DNA from: Leifsonia aquatica
GTDB taxonomy: Bacteria; Actinomycetota; Actinomycetes; Actinomycetales; Microbacteriaceae
Direction of reading: 5' to 3'
Assembly (NCBI RefSeq): GCF_014190775.1
Contig: NZ_JACHVP010000001.1
Coordinates: 1,116,001 to 1,180,000, forward strand
Length of the DNA: 64,000 bases
Below the pieces are notes generated by a model that was not told the origin of the DNA, searched no databases, and saw nothing but the letters and a program-made list of their open reading frames with translations. Position numbers and translations under genes: made by a program. Positions 26,324 to 34,786 of this stretch are shown piece after piece. Numbering within the stretch: the stretch's first letter is position 1; every line of letters begins with the position of its first letter.

Positions 26324-27202
26324 ATGATCGAGTTCCGCTCGGTGACCAAACAGTTCCCCGACGGCACCGTCGCGGTGGACGACTTCTCGCTCGTCATCCC
26401 ATCGCGCAAGATCACGGTGCTGGTCGGATCCTCCGGCAGCGGCAAGACGACCATCCTTCGCATGATCAACCGGATGGTCGACCCGACCAGCGGCACGGTG
26501 GAGATCGACGGCGAGGACGTCCAGCAGCTCCGGCCCGTGAACCTGCGGCGCAGCATCGGCTACGTGATGCAGAACTCCGGGCTCCTGCCGCACCGCAAGG
26601 TCGTCGACAACATCGCGACCGTCCCGCTGCTCCGCGGCGTGAAGAAGCGGGAGGCGCGGGAGCGCGCCCTCGAGCTCATGGACACCGTCGGCCTCGAGCG
26701 CTCCCTCGCCGACCGCTACCCGAGCCAGCTGTCGGGTGGCCAGCAGCAGCGCGTCGGCGTCGCCCGCGGGCTCGCCGTCGACCCGAACATCCTCCTGATG
26801 GACGAGCCCTTCGGTGCGGTCGACCCCATCGTGCGCGACGAACTGCAGAACGAGCTGCTGCATCTGCAGCGCGAACTCGACAAGACCGTCGTCTTCGTGA
26901 CCCACGACATCGACGAGGCGTTCCGGCTGGGCAGCCAGGTGGTGATCTTCCGCAAGGGCGGGATCGTGGCGCAGCAGGGCACGCCCTCCGAGATCCTCGC
27001 CGCACCGGCCGACGAGTTCGTCGCCTCGTTCATCGGCGCGGACCGCGGACGCCGTGCCCTCCACGTCGAGCAGACCCCGACCGGCGATGTGCTGGTCGAC
27101 AGCGAAGGACGGCCGGCCGGTGTGCTGACCCCGTCCGATGAGGCAAAGGCCACGACCCTCCCGGTCGTGGGTGCTTCGGCGCAGGGTGAGGAAGCGTCGT
27201 GA
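26324..27202 (+). CDS. Glycine betaine/choline-type ABC transporter ATP-binding protein (OpuCA-like)
   Basis: This 292-residue ATPase of the ProV/OpuCA class has Walker A GSSGSGKT at about residues 36-43, QNSGLLPHRKVVDNI after the Q-loop, the signature LSGGQQQRVGVARG, and Walker B LLMDEPFGAVDP. The C-terminal 60 residues replace the usual CBS pair with a short tail. An in-frame ATG at 26288 is an alternative start; neither has a good ribosome site. It begins a four-gene importer operon and overlaps the first permease by GTGA. Confidence 0.85.
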   Translation: MIEFRSVTKQFPDGTVAVDDFSLVIPSRKITVLVGSSGSGKTTILRMINRMVDPTSGTVEIDGEDVQQLRPVNLRRSIGYVMQNSGLLPHRKVVDNIATVPLLRGVKKREARERALELMDTVGLERSLADRYPSQLSGGQQQRVGVARGLAVDPNILLMDEPFGAVDPIVRDELQNELLHLQRELDKTVVFVTHDIDEAFRLGSQVVIFRKGGIVAQQGTPSEILAAPADEFVASFIGADRGRRALHVEQTPTGDVLVDSEGRPAGVLTPSDEAKATTLPVVGASAQGEEAS

Positions 27203-27885
27203 GCTGGCTGTGGTCGAACCTCGGCCTCGTCTGGGATCTCACGGTCGCTCACGTGACGCTGAGCGTGTTCCCGATCGTCATCGGCTTCCTCGTCTCCATC
27301 CCGATCGGCTGGGTGGCGAACCGCTATCGCGGGAGCCGGGGGGTGCTGCTCACGATCGGCGGCATCCTGTACACGATCCCATCGCTGCCGCTCTTCGTGG
27401 CGATGCCGGCGCTGATCGGCACGCAGATCCTGGACCCGAAGAACGTGGTCGTCGCCCTCAGCCTGTATGCGCTCGCCCTGATGGTGCGCACGACCTCCGA
27501 CGCGCTCGCGAGCGTCCCCGGTGACGTGCTGCAGTCGGCGACCGCGGTGGGCTTCAGCACCTGGCGCCGCTTCTGGTCGGTGGAGCTGCCGCTTGCCGGC
27601 CCCGTGCTCCTCGCCGGCCTGCGGGTCGTCTCGGTGAGCACGGTCAGCCTGGTGAGCGTCGGATCGCTCGTCGGCGTGAGCAACCTCGGAACGATGTTCG
27701 TGCAGGGCCTGAACCAGTACAACAACGCCGAGGTGGTGACGGGCATCGTCGCGATCGTGATCATCGCTCTCGTCTTCGACCTGGCCCTGGTGCTCCTCGG
27801 GAGGCTCCTGATGCCGTGGACCCGGCTCGGCACGACCAAGCGCGCGAGCCGCCGTGCGGCGCTGAGGGCGGTGACGGGCGCATGA
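27199..27885 (+). CDS. Osmoprotectant ABC transporter permease (OpuCB-like, first)
   Basis: This 228-residue permease has about five membrane segments and the family-typical YTIPSLPLFVAMPALIG, followed by the coupling loop around SVPGDVLQSATAVGFSTWRR. The GTG overlaps the ATPase stop, and its TGA overlaps the next ATG (ATGA). It forms the channel together with the second permease. Confidence 0.85.
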   Translation: MSWLWSNLGLVWDLTVAHVTLSVFPIVIGFLVSIPIGWVANRYRGSRGVLLTIGGILYTIPSLPLFVAMPALIGTQILDPKNVVVALSLYALALMVRTTSDALASVPGDVLQSATAVGFSTWRRFWSVELPLAGPVLLAGLRVVSVSTVSLVSVGSLVGVSNLGTMFVQGLNQYNNAEVVTGIVAIVIIALVFDLALVLLGRLLMPWTRLGTTKRASRRAALRAVTGA

Positions 27886-28631
27886 CCGATATCCTCGCGG
27901 CGTTCGCCTGGGTGTTCGACCCGGCCAACTGGGCCGGACCGAGCGGCATCCTCGCGCGCCTCGGCGAGCACGCCTGGTACTCCCTCCTGACGCTGATCCT
28001 GGCCGCGGTGATCGCCCTGCCGATCGGACTGGCGATCGGCCACACCGGCCGGTTCCGTGGACTCGCCGTCGGCGTCTCCGGCGCCCTGCGCGCGATCCCG
28101 ACGCTCGGCCTCGTCGTCTACCTCGCGCTCATCACCCTGAACCTCAGCATCATCCCCCCGCTGATCGCGCTGACCATCCTGGCGATCCCGCCCGTGCTGG
28201 CGGGCGCGTATTCCGGGCTCGAATCGGTGGACCGGCGCACGATCGACGCGGCGCGCGCCATGGGGATGACCGAGCTGCAGATCCTGTTCAAGGTCGAGAT
28301 CCCGCTGTCGCTCCCGCTCATCATCGGCGGGATCCGGTCCGCGGCACTGCAGGTCATCGCGACGTGGACGGTCGCGGCGATCCTGCCCGTCGGCGGCCTC
28401 GGCCGCTTCCTGTTCGACGGACTCGCCGTGCAGCGCTACGACGAGATGCTCGGCGGCTCGATCCTCGTGATCGCGCTCGCGCTGGTCACCGACGGCGTGT
28501 TCGCCATCGTGCAGCGCCTCGTCGTGCCGCGCGGCGTGACCGCCGGCAAGATCCAGGACGTCCGGTCGAAGGACCCCTGGAGGCCCATCGGACCCTCGGT
28601 TCCCCACCAGCCGGTCGGGAACAGTTCGTAA
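27882..28631 (+). CDS. Osmoprotectant ABC transporter permease (second)
   Basis: This 249-residue permease has about six membrane segments. It carries RAIPTLGLVVYLAL and the coupling loop DAARAMGMTELQILFKVEIP, typical of OpuCB/OpuCD and YehW/YehY proteins. The ATG at 27882 overlaps the stop of the first permease. The C-terminal 30 residues after the last segment are hydrophilic. Confidence 0.85.
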   Translation: MTDILAAFAWVFDPANWAGPSGILARLGEHAWYSLLTLILAAVIALPIGLAIGHTGRFRGLAVGVSGALRAIPTLGLVVYLALITLNLSIIPPLIALTILAIPPVLAGAYSGLESVDRRTIDAARAMGMTELQILFKVEIPLSLPLIIGGIRSAALQVIATWTVAAILPVGGLGRFLFDGLAVQRYDEMLGGSILVIALALVTDGVFAIVQRLVVPRGVTAGKIQDVRSKDPWRPIGPSVPHQPVGNSS

Positions 28632-28681
28632 CCCCCGGACCCACCAAGATCCATAGCACCCACCGAAAGAGAGAAACCAAC

Positions 28682-29608
28682 ATGTTCGCATCCAAGAGAG
28701 GCCGCATCGCGGCCGGCGTGGTGGCGGCGGGAGCCCTCCTGGCTCTCAGCGCGTGCTCGTCCGGCGGCGGCGCGCTCGGCGGCAACACCTCGACCTCGTC
28801 GAGCGACAGCGTCACCATCGGCTCCGCGGCGTTCGGCGAGTCCGAGATCCTCATGCAGGTCTACGGCCAGGCCCTGGCCGCCAACGGCGTGAAGGTCAAC
28901 TACAAGCCGAGCATCGGCCAGCGCGACGTCTATCTCAAGGCGCTGCAGGACGGCTCGATCGACCTCATCCCCGAGTACAGCGGCAACCTGCTGCAGTTCT
29001 ACAAGAAGGACGCCACCGCGACCTCCAGCGACGACGTCTACACGGCACTGAAGTCGGCTCTCCCCAAGGGCTACGAGGTGCTCGACCAGGCCGAGGCGCA
29101 GGACGCCGACTCCTACAACGTCACCAAGGAGTTCTCGGACAAGTGGGGCGTCACCAGCCTCTCCGACCTCTCCAAGGTCACCGACCCGCTGACGGTCGGC
29201 GCGAACCCGGAGTTCGAGACGCGCCCCTACGGCATCCCGGGGCTCAAGTCGGCCTACGGCGTGACCGCGACCCTCAAGCCGATCAGCGACTCGGGCGGAC
29301 CCCTGACCGTCACGGCGCTCAAGAACGGCGACGTGCAGCTGGCCGACATCTACACGACGACGCCGGCCATCAAGGACAACGGCTTCGTCACCCTGAAGGA
29401 CCCGAAGAGCCTGATCGCGGCGCAGAACATCGTTCCGCTGATCAACAGCTCCAAGGCCTCCGACAAGGTCAAGGAGGTCCTCAACAAGGTCTCCGCCGAG
29501 CTCACCACCGATGACCTCATCGAGATGAACAGCGAGAACCAGGGCGACAGCAAGACCGCGCCCGACGTGGTCGCGAAGAACTGGCTGAAGGACCACCCCG
29601 TCAAGTAG
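28682..29608 (+). CDS. Osmoprotectant ABC transporter substrate-binding lipoprotein (OpuCC/OsmF-like)
   Basis: This 308-residue lipoprotein has lipobox ALSAC near residue 23, a Gly/Ser linker, then a class F binding-protein fold. Family marks are VTIGSAAFGESEIL, the ligand-proximal SIGQRDVYLKALQDGSIDLI with PEYSGN, and ADIYTTTPAI. OpuCC/OsmF proteins bind glycine betaine, choline, carnitine or related quaternary amines; which one cannot be read here. It is the last gene of the operon, 50 bases after the second permease. Confidence 0.87.
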   Translation: MFASKRGRIAAGVVAAGALLALSACSSGGGALGGNTSTSSSDSVTIGSAAFGESEILMQVYGQALAANGVKVNYKPSIGQRDVYLKALQDGSIDLIPEYSGNLLQFYKKDATATSSDDVYTALKSALPKGYEVLDQAEAQDADSYNVTKEFSDKWGVTSLSDLSKVTDPLTVGANPEFETRPYGIPGLKSAYGVTATLKPISDSGGPLTVTALKNGDVQLADIYTTTPAIKDNGFVTLKDPKSLIAAQNIVPLINSSKASDKVKEVLNKVSAELTTDDLIEMNSENQGDSKTAPDVVAKNWLKDHPVK

Positions 29609-29617
29609 GCGCGGGCG

Positions 29618-30292
29618 TCATTCTCCGTCGTGCGGCGGCTCGGGAGACCGGGCCGCCGCACCCATGTGCGCCGCCTCGCGCTTCTGCAGGATCTTCTTGA
29701 CGAGGAAGACGAGCAGGACGAACACCGCGATGATGGCCACGAAGATGTATCCGGCCCAGTGCAGCTCCCGCGAGAGCTCGCGGTAGCTACCGGCGGCGAG
29801 CGCCCCGACGCTCACGTACGAGAACGCCCACAGCACGCAGGCCGGTGCCGTCCACGCCATGAACGTGCGGTAGCGCATCAGGCTCATCCCCACGGTCAGC
29901 GGGATGAGGGAGTGCAGCACCGGCAGGAAGCGCGACAGGAAGACGGCGATGCCGCCGCGGCGCGCAAGATAGGCCTCCGCCTTGTCGAAGTTGTCCTGGC
30001 CGAGCTTGCGGCCCAGTTTGCTGGCGCGGATGCGCGGCCCGAACCAGCGCCCCAGGGCGAAGCCGATCGACTCGCCGCACAGGGCGCCGATCACGACCGC
30101 GATCACCATCGCGAAGTACTCGACGGGTCCCTCCACCGCCGTGCTGGCGACGAGGACGATCGTGTCACCGGGAACGATCAGGCCGACGAGGATGGACGTC
30201 TCCAGCATGATCCCGACGCCCGCGAGCAGCGTGCGCAGCACGGGATCCACGCTCTGGACGAGGTCGAGGATCCAGGTGAGCGCGTCGTTCAC
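29618..30292 (-). CDS. DedA-family membrane protein
   Basis: This 224-residue DedA protein has membrane segments across the whole length and the family motifs GLIVPGDTIVLVAS and FLSRFLPVLHSLIPLTVGMSLM. DedA proteins include undecaprenyl-phosphate and phospholipid flippases. The GTG start at 30292 overlaps the TGA of the TetR-family gene (GTGA); the longer frame is a shadow. The hydrophilic tail contains a short basic stretch. Coupling to a regulator suggests regulated expression. Confidence 0.87.
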   Translation of the reverse strand: MNDALTWILDLVQSVDPVLRTLLAGVGIMLETSILVGLIVPGDTIVLVASTAVEGPVEYFAMVIAVVIGALCGESIGFALGRWFGPRIRASKLGRKLGQDNFDKAEAYLARRGGIAVFLSRFLPVLHSLIPLTVGMSLMRYRTFMAWTAPACVLWAFSYVSVGALAAGSYRELSRELHWAGYIFVAIIAVFVLLVFLVKKILQKREAAHMGAAARSPEPPHDGE

Positions 30293-30879
30293 GGGGTGGA
30301 CGCCGTCCGCACCAGGCTCCAGAACGCCGTGAGGGCGTCGGCCATGTCGGCGGACGGGTCCAGCATCCACTGCACCTGCATGCCGTCGGCGACGGCGATC
30401 CCGAGGCGTGCGAGCTGGCGGGCGTCGACGGCGTCGGTCATCCGGCCCGCGGCCTGCTCGGCGCGCAGGTGTTGTTCGAGGCCGCCGACGATCCGCTCGT
30501 AGCGCTCGACGAAGTAGTCGTGACCGGGATGCTCGGGGTCCGACGCCTCGGCCGAGAGTGTCGCGTAGAGCTGCACGAGCCCCGGCACCTCGGCGTTGTG
30601 CCGGATGACGCGCACGAGCCCGTCCGCTGCATCCGCCCACTGGTCGCCGAGCTCGGCGCCGCCGGTGTCGACCTCGTCGCGTTTGCGCAGCACCTCCGAG
30701 AAGAGCTCCTCCTTCGAGGAGAAGTGGTGCAGCAGACCGGCCTGGCTCAGCCCGACGGACTCGGCGATCTCGCGCAGCGACGCCTTGCGGTACCCCTTGT
30801 CGGCGAACACCTCCAGCGCGCGGGACAAGATCTCCTCGCGCTTGGCGATCCCCTTGGCGTACGAGCCCTTCTTCGGCAT
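30289..30879 (-). CDS. TetR-family transcriptional regulator coupled to dedA
   Basis: This 196-residue regulator has its helix-turn-helix at about residues 15-60 (ILSRALEVFADKGYRKASLR, then VGLSQAGLLHHFSSKEELF). The ATG at 30879 is set by TAGCAT (30887-30892, minus) ending 7 bases upstream. Its stop overlaps the DedA GTG, so the two are made together and the regulator probably controls this operon. The ligand is unknown. Confidence 0.87.
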   Translation of the reverse strand: MPKKGSYAKGIAKREEILSRALEVFADKGYRKASLREIAESVGLSQAGLLHHFSSKEELFSEVLRKRDEVDTGGAELGDQWADAADGLVRVIRHNAEVPGLVQLYATLSAEASDPEHPGHDYFVERYERIVGGLEQHLRAEQAAGRMTDAVDARQLARLGIAVADGMQVQWMLDPSADMADALTAFWSLVRTASTP

Positions 30880-30886
30880 AGGGACG

Positions 30887-30892
30887 ATGCTA
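30887..30892 (-). promoter_or_regulatory. -10 element of the tetR-dedA operon (leaderless)
   Basis: TAGCAT on the minus strand, 7-base spacer, ATG at 30879. Confidence 0.55.
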
Positions 30893-30920
30893 CTGGGCCG
30901 CGCCTGGGAGAGCGGGCCGC

Positions 30921-31865
30921 TCAGCTGGTGAGCACGAGGACGGGCGGGACCACGACGAGAAGGACGGTCACGACGGCGATGGTGAGGCGGAGCGCCGGCC
31001 CGACCGTGCGGCGGCCGGTCGTGAGCCGGGCCTCGCGGGCGAGCAGGGCGTCCCGGCGCTGCTCGGGGGTGCGGCGGTCCTTCGGCGCGCCGAGGGCAGA
31101 CCCCGCACTCCCGGTCTCGTCGACGATGCGGATGGCGCCCGCGAGCACCGGATCGCCCGACGACCGGCGGGCGGTGTCGTCGGCGAGCATCTCGAGCAGG
31201 AGCGCGACCGCGTCCTGCGCGCGGGTGGCGATGGGGAACCAGGGGAGAGCGCGCTTCCACGAGCGGAACGCGTCCAACAGCAGGTGGTGCTTCTGGCGCA
31301 GGTGGGTGCGCTCGTGGGCGATCACCGCGTCCAGCTCCTCGGGACTCAGAAGCGCGATCATCCCTTCGGAGAGCACAGTGACGCTGCGGGCGCCGGGCAG
31401 GCAGTACGCAGCGGGCGCGGGATGGTCGATCACCCGGGTGCTGGGCACATCCGGCAGGGGGGAGCTGAGCAGGCGCAGGAGCTCCATGTGCTGGTGGCGC
31501 TGACGACGGCTCCGCACCGAGGTGAGGGCGAGGTTCAGCAGCAGGTGGGCGGTGAGCAGCACCGCCGCGCTCAGCAGGAAGGCGTTGAGCAGGCTGACGC
31601 CCGGGGGGAGGGGGCCCGCGAAGATCGTGCGCGCGGCGCCGCCGATCCGGCTCCAGAGGTCGTCGCCGAACGGCTGCAGGCCCGCCAGGAGCAGGGAGCC
31701 GATCATCGAGATGCCACCCGCGAGGGCGATCGACTGCCAGAGGGCGACGGCCAGGACGGGCGCGGCAGGGGGCCAGGTCGCTCGTGCGAGGAGGAGCGGC
31801 ACGGGCCAGGCCAGGGCGATCGCCAGCAGGCCGAGGACGATGGCCGTCTCGTTGACGGGGAGCAC
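30921..31865 (-). CDS. M56-family membrane metallopeptidase (BlaR1/MecR1-like, no sensor domain)
   Basis: This 314-residue integral membrane zinc peptidase has HERTH at residues 184-188 and a second glutamate in LLLEMLADDTARR. There are about three or four membrane segments before residue 118 and one at the C-terminus. It lacks the penicillin-binding sensor domain that BlaR1/MecR1 carry after the peptidase, so its signal is unlikely to be a beta-lactam bound there. It follows blaI by 7 bases. In this family the peptidase inactivates the BlaI repressor on signal. Confidence 0.85.
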   Translation of the reverse strand: MLPVNETAIVLGLLAIALAWPVPLLLARATWPPAAPVLAVALWQSIALAGGISMIGSLLLAGLQPFGDDLWSRIGGAARTIFAGPLPPGVSLLNAFLLSAAVLLTAHLLLNLALTSVRSRRQRHQHMELLRLLSSPLPDVPSTRVIDHPAPAAYCLPGARSVTVLSEGMIALLSPEELDAVIAHERTHLRQKHHLLLDAFRSWKRALPWFPIATRAQDAVALLLEMLADDTARRSSGDPVLAGAIRIVDETGSAGSALGAPKDRRTPEQRRDALLAREARLTTGRRTVGPALRLTIAVVTVLLVVVPPVLVLTS

Positions 31866-31872
31866 GGTCGCT

Positions 31873-32241
31873 CTAGGAGGTGCGGGCCTCGAGCAGGCGG
31901 CGCAGCACCTGCGCCTCCGACTCGTCGACGGTTCCCACGAAGTAGGCGAGCGCCTCAGTGCGATCGGACGAGGACTCGAGGACCTCGCGCATGAGATCGG
32001 CGACGTGACCGGCGCGGCTGAGGGTCGCGAAGTAGACGTGCGGGCGCACGTCGCGCTCCCGGTCGACCATGCCCTTCTGCTCGAGACGGGACAGCACGGT
32101 CAGCACGGTGGTGAGAGCGGGAGGCTTGCCCTCCCCGCGGGCGGCCGATAGCTTGTCGCGTAACTCGTTGGCGGTGATCGGGGCGTCGCCCGCCCAGAGG
32201 GCGTCCATGACAGCCCTTTCCAGTTCTCCGAGATTCGCCAC
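31873..32241 (-). CDS. blaI: BlaI/MecI-family winged-helix repressor
   Basis: This 122-residue protein is the right length for BlaI/MecI. The winged helix spans about residues 5-70 (LGELERAVMDALWAGDAPIT, then TTVLTVLSRLEQKGMVDRER), followed by a helical dimerisation tail. The family cleavage region lies in the C-terminal half. The GTG at 32241 is set by TACGCT (32248-32253, minus) 6 bases upstream. It is divergent from cydA across a 96-bp gap with two matching inverted repeats, and cotranscribed with the M56 peptidase. Confidence 0.9.
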   Translation of the reverse strand: MANLGELERAVMDALWAGDAPITANELRDKLSAARGEGKPPALTTVLTVLSRLEQKGMVDRERDVRPHVYFATLSRAGHVADLMREVLESSSDRTEALAYFVGTVDESEAQVLRRLLEARTS

Positions 32242-32247
32242 GGGACA

Positions 32248-32253
32248 AGCGTA
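32248..32253 (-). promoter_or_regulatory. -10 element of blaI (leaderless)
   Basis: TACGCT on the minus strand, 6-base spacer, GTG at 32241. The expected -35 position (about 32271-32277) abuts and partly overlaps the first BlaI-type operator, which would allow autorepression. Confidence 0.6.
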
Positions 32254-32273
32254 CCGCGATGAGGCTGAGAATG

Positions 32274-32290
32274 TTCTACACTCTGTAGAA
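32274..32290. promoter_or_regulatory. BlaI-type operator 1
   Basis: TTCTACA-CTC-TGTAGAA has perfect 7-bp arms and a 3-bp spacer. It contains the TACA/TGTA half-sites known from MecI/BlaI operators. It lies over the predicted -35 region of blaI. Confidence 0.75.
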
Positions 32291-32297
32291 GATGCAC

Positions 32298-32314
32298 TTC
32301 TACACCGTGTAGAA
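32298..32314. promoter_or_regulatory. BlaI-type operator 2
   Basis: TTCTACA-CCG-TGTAGAA has the same arms and spacing as operator 1, centred 24 bp away. It ends 23 bases before the cydA GTG and 8 bases before its ribosome site (about 32323-32332), so a bound repressor would block the cydA transcript start region. Confidence 0.75.
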
Positions 32315-32337
32315 GACCGATCGAAGGGTGAGACGCC

Positions 32338-33750
32338 GTGCACGATCTCTTGGACCCGCTGCTGCTGTCGCGGTGGCAGTTCGGGCTCACAACGATCTAC
32401 CATTTCCTGTTCGTGCCCCTGACGATCGGCGTCGTCACCGTGGTCGCGATCTTCCAGACCTGCTGGTACCGCACGGGCAAGGTCCACTACCTGCAGCTCA
32501 CCCACTTCTTCGGCAAGATCTTCCTGATCAACTTCGCCATGGGTGTCGTCACGGGCATCGTGCAGGAGTTCCAGTTCGGCATGAACTGGTCGGACTACTC
32601 GCGCTTCGTCGGCGACATCTTCGGCGCCCCGCTCGCGCTGGAGGGCCTGCTCGCGTTCTTCCTGGAGGCGACCTTCATCGGCCTCTGGATCTTCGGCTGG
32701 GACAAGCTGCCCAGAGGCCTGCACCTGGCGACCATCTGGCTGACCGCGGCCGGCAGCATCCTCTCGGCCTACTTCATCATCGCGGCCAACGCGTTCATGC
32801 AGAACCCGGTCGGCTACACGCTGAACCCGGAGCGCGGCCGGGCGGAGCTCACCGACATCTGGGCGGTGCTCACCAACAAGGTGGCGCTTGCCGCGTTCCC
32901 GCACACGATCTTCGGCGCGTTCATGGTGTCGGCGGGTCTGATCATCACGGTCGCGGCCTGGCACCTCTCGCGCAACCAGCACCTCGAGACCATGCGCCCT
33001 GCGCTCAAGTTCAGCCTCTGGATGATGGTGGTCGCCGGCATCGGCACGGTGCTCAGCGGCGACCAGCTCGGGCTCGCGATGGTGCAGACGCAGCCGATGA
33101 AGATGGCGGCCGCGGAAGCGCTGTACAAGACGTCGACGGGAGCAGACGCCTCGTTCTCGATCTTCACCCTGGGCACACCGGACGGCGTGCACGAGCTATT
33201 CTCGATCCGGGTGCCGTACCTGCTGTCGTTCCTGTCGACGCACACGCTGAACGGGACGGTCGAGGGCATCAACGACCTGCAGGCCCAGTACGTGCAGCTC
33301 TACGGCCCGGGCGACTACACCCCGACGATCTGGATCACCTACTGGGCGTTCCGCTGGATGATCGGCCTGGGCATGCTCCACGTGCTCGTCGCCGTCGTCG
33401 GCCTCTGGCTGACGCGCAAGGGCCGCATGCCCACGCGCCAGTGGCAGTGGAAGCTCGCCATCTGGGCGATGCCGCTCTCGCTCGCCGCGATGATCGTCGG
33501 CTGGATCTTCACCGAGATGGGACGCCAACCCTGGATCGTCTTCAGCCTCATGAAGACGGCGGACGGCGTCTCGCCCAACACCACCGGGCTCGAGGTGCTG
33601 ATCTCGATCATCGCCTTCACCCTCGTCTACGGCGCGCTCGCGGTCGTCGAGTTCAAGCTGATCAAGCGTGCGGCCCAGAAGGGTCCGGCCCCGGTCGAGG
33701 AGCATCTCGACGACGAGGGCAAACACGTCCCGGTCGCGACGGTCTACTAG
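32338..33750 (+). CDS. cydA: Cytochrome bd ubiquinol oxidase subunit I
   Basis: This 470-residue CydA is the quinol-oxidising, heme-carrying subunit of the high-affinity terminal oxidase. The N-terminal haem b595 ligand lies in IYHFLFVPLTIG (His22), the family motif GWIFTEMGRQPW is near residue 395, and about nine membrane segments are present. The short Q-loop form fits the length. The GTG is preceded by GAAGGGTGAG. It heads the cydABDC operon, which appears to be under BlaI-type operators. Confidence 0.96.
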   Translation: MHDLLDPLLLSRWQFGLTTIYHFLFVPLTIGVVTVVAIFQTCWYRTGKVHYLQLTHFFGKIFLINFAMGVVTGIVQEFQFGMNWSDYSRFVGDIFGAPLALEGLLAFFLEATFIGLWIFGWDKLPRGLHLATIWLTAAGSILSAYFIIAANAFMQNPVGYTLNPERGRAELTDIWAVLTNKVALAAFPHTIFGAFMVSAGLIITVAAWHLSRNQHLETMRPALKFSLWMMVVAGIGTVLSGDQLGLAMVQTQPMKMAAAEALYKTSTGADASFSIFTLGTPDGVHELFSIRVPYLLSFLSTHTLNGTVEGINDLQAQYVQLYGPGDYTPTIWITYWAFRWMIGLGMLHVLVAVVGLWLTRKGRMPTRQWQWKLAIWAMPLSLAAMIVGWIFTEMGRQPWIVFSLMKTADGVSPNTTGLEVLISIIAFTLVYGALAVVEFKLIKRAAQKGPAPVEEHLDDEGKHVPVATVY

Positions 33751-33763
33751 GAGGAGACGGAAA

Positions 33764-34783
33764 ATGGATCTCGCAGTTCTCTGGTTCGGCATCGTCGCCT
33801 TCTTCTTCGTCGGCTACTTCGTGCTCGACGGATTCGACTTCGGCGTGGGGATGGCGCTGCCCTTCCTCGGCAAGGACGACGTGGACCGCCGCGTCATGAT
33901 CAACACCATCGGCCCGGTCTGGGACCTCAACGAGACCTGGGTCATCGTCGGCGGGGCCGCGCTGTTCGCGGCGTTCCCCGAGTGGTACGCGACGCTGTTC
34001 AGCGGGTTCTACCTGGCTCTGCTGCTCATCCTGATCGCGCTCATCCTGCGCGGCGTCTCGTTCGAGTACCGGCACCAGCGGGACAGCACGCGCTGGAAGA
34101 AGTGGTTCGACGGCATGATCGTCTTCGGCTCGGCCGCGCCGGCCTTCCTCTGGGGATGCGCCTTCGCGAACATCGTGCAGGGCGTGGCGCTCGACTCGGG
34201 CCACAACTACACGGGCACGCTGTTCGACCTCCTGAACGGATACGGTCTGCTGGGCGGTCTGACCACCCTGCTGCTGTTCTTCACCCACGGAGTCGTGTTC
34301 ATCTCGCTGAAGACGGATGGCGCGATCCGCCAGCGGGCGCGTTCGCTGGCCGTGAAGTCGGGAGCCGCGGCCATCGTCGTCGCCGCCGCATTCCTGCTCT
34401 GGACCGGCATCGCGCACTTCTCGGTCGTGTTCCTGGTCCTGGCCGCGCTGGCGGCGGTCGCCCTGATCGCGTCGTGGGTTGCCAACCTGCGCGGCGCGGA
34501 GGGCTGGTCGTTCGCCCTGATGGCGGCCACGATCGCCTTCGCGGTGATCTCGCTGTTCGCCGCACTCTTCCCGAACGTGATGCCGTCCTCCCCGAACCCG
34601 GAGAACAGCCTGACGATCGCGAACGCGTCGAGCACGACCGCGACGCTCACGGTGATGACCTGGGTCGCGGCGATCTTCCTGCCGCTGATCCTGCTCTACC
34701 AGGGCTTCACCTACTGGGTGTTCCGCAAGCGGGTCACCCGGGCGAGCATCCCGGACGAGGCCCCCGAGCCCGTGAACGCCTGA
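33764..34783 (+). CDS. cydB: Cytochrome bd ubiquinol oxidase subunit II
   Basis: This 339-residue subunit II starts with the family signature around GYFVLDGFDFGVGM and has about nine membrane segments. A strong AGGAGGAG lies 7 bases before the ATG at 33764; the longer frame overlaps cydA as a shadow. It pairs with CydA in the membrane. Confidence 0.95.
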   Translation: MDLAVLWFGIVAFFFVGYFVLDGFDFGVGMALPFLGKDDVDRRVMINTIGPVWDLNETWVIVGGAALFAAFPEWYATLFSGFYLALLLILIALILRGVSFEYRHQRDSTRWKKWFDGMIVFGSAAPAFLWGCAFANIVQGVALDSGHNYTGTLFDLLNGYGLLGGLTTLLLFFTHGVVFISLKTDGAIRQRARSLAVKSGAAAIVVAAAFLLWTGIAHFSVVFLVLAALAAVALIASWVANLRGAEGWSFALMAATIAFAVISLFAALFPNVMPSSPNPENSLTIANASSTTATLTVMTWVAAIFLPLILLYQGFTYWVFRKRVTRASIPDEAPEPVNA

Positions 34784-34786
34784 CCC

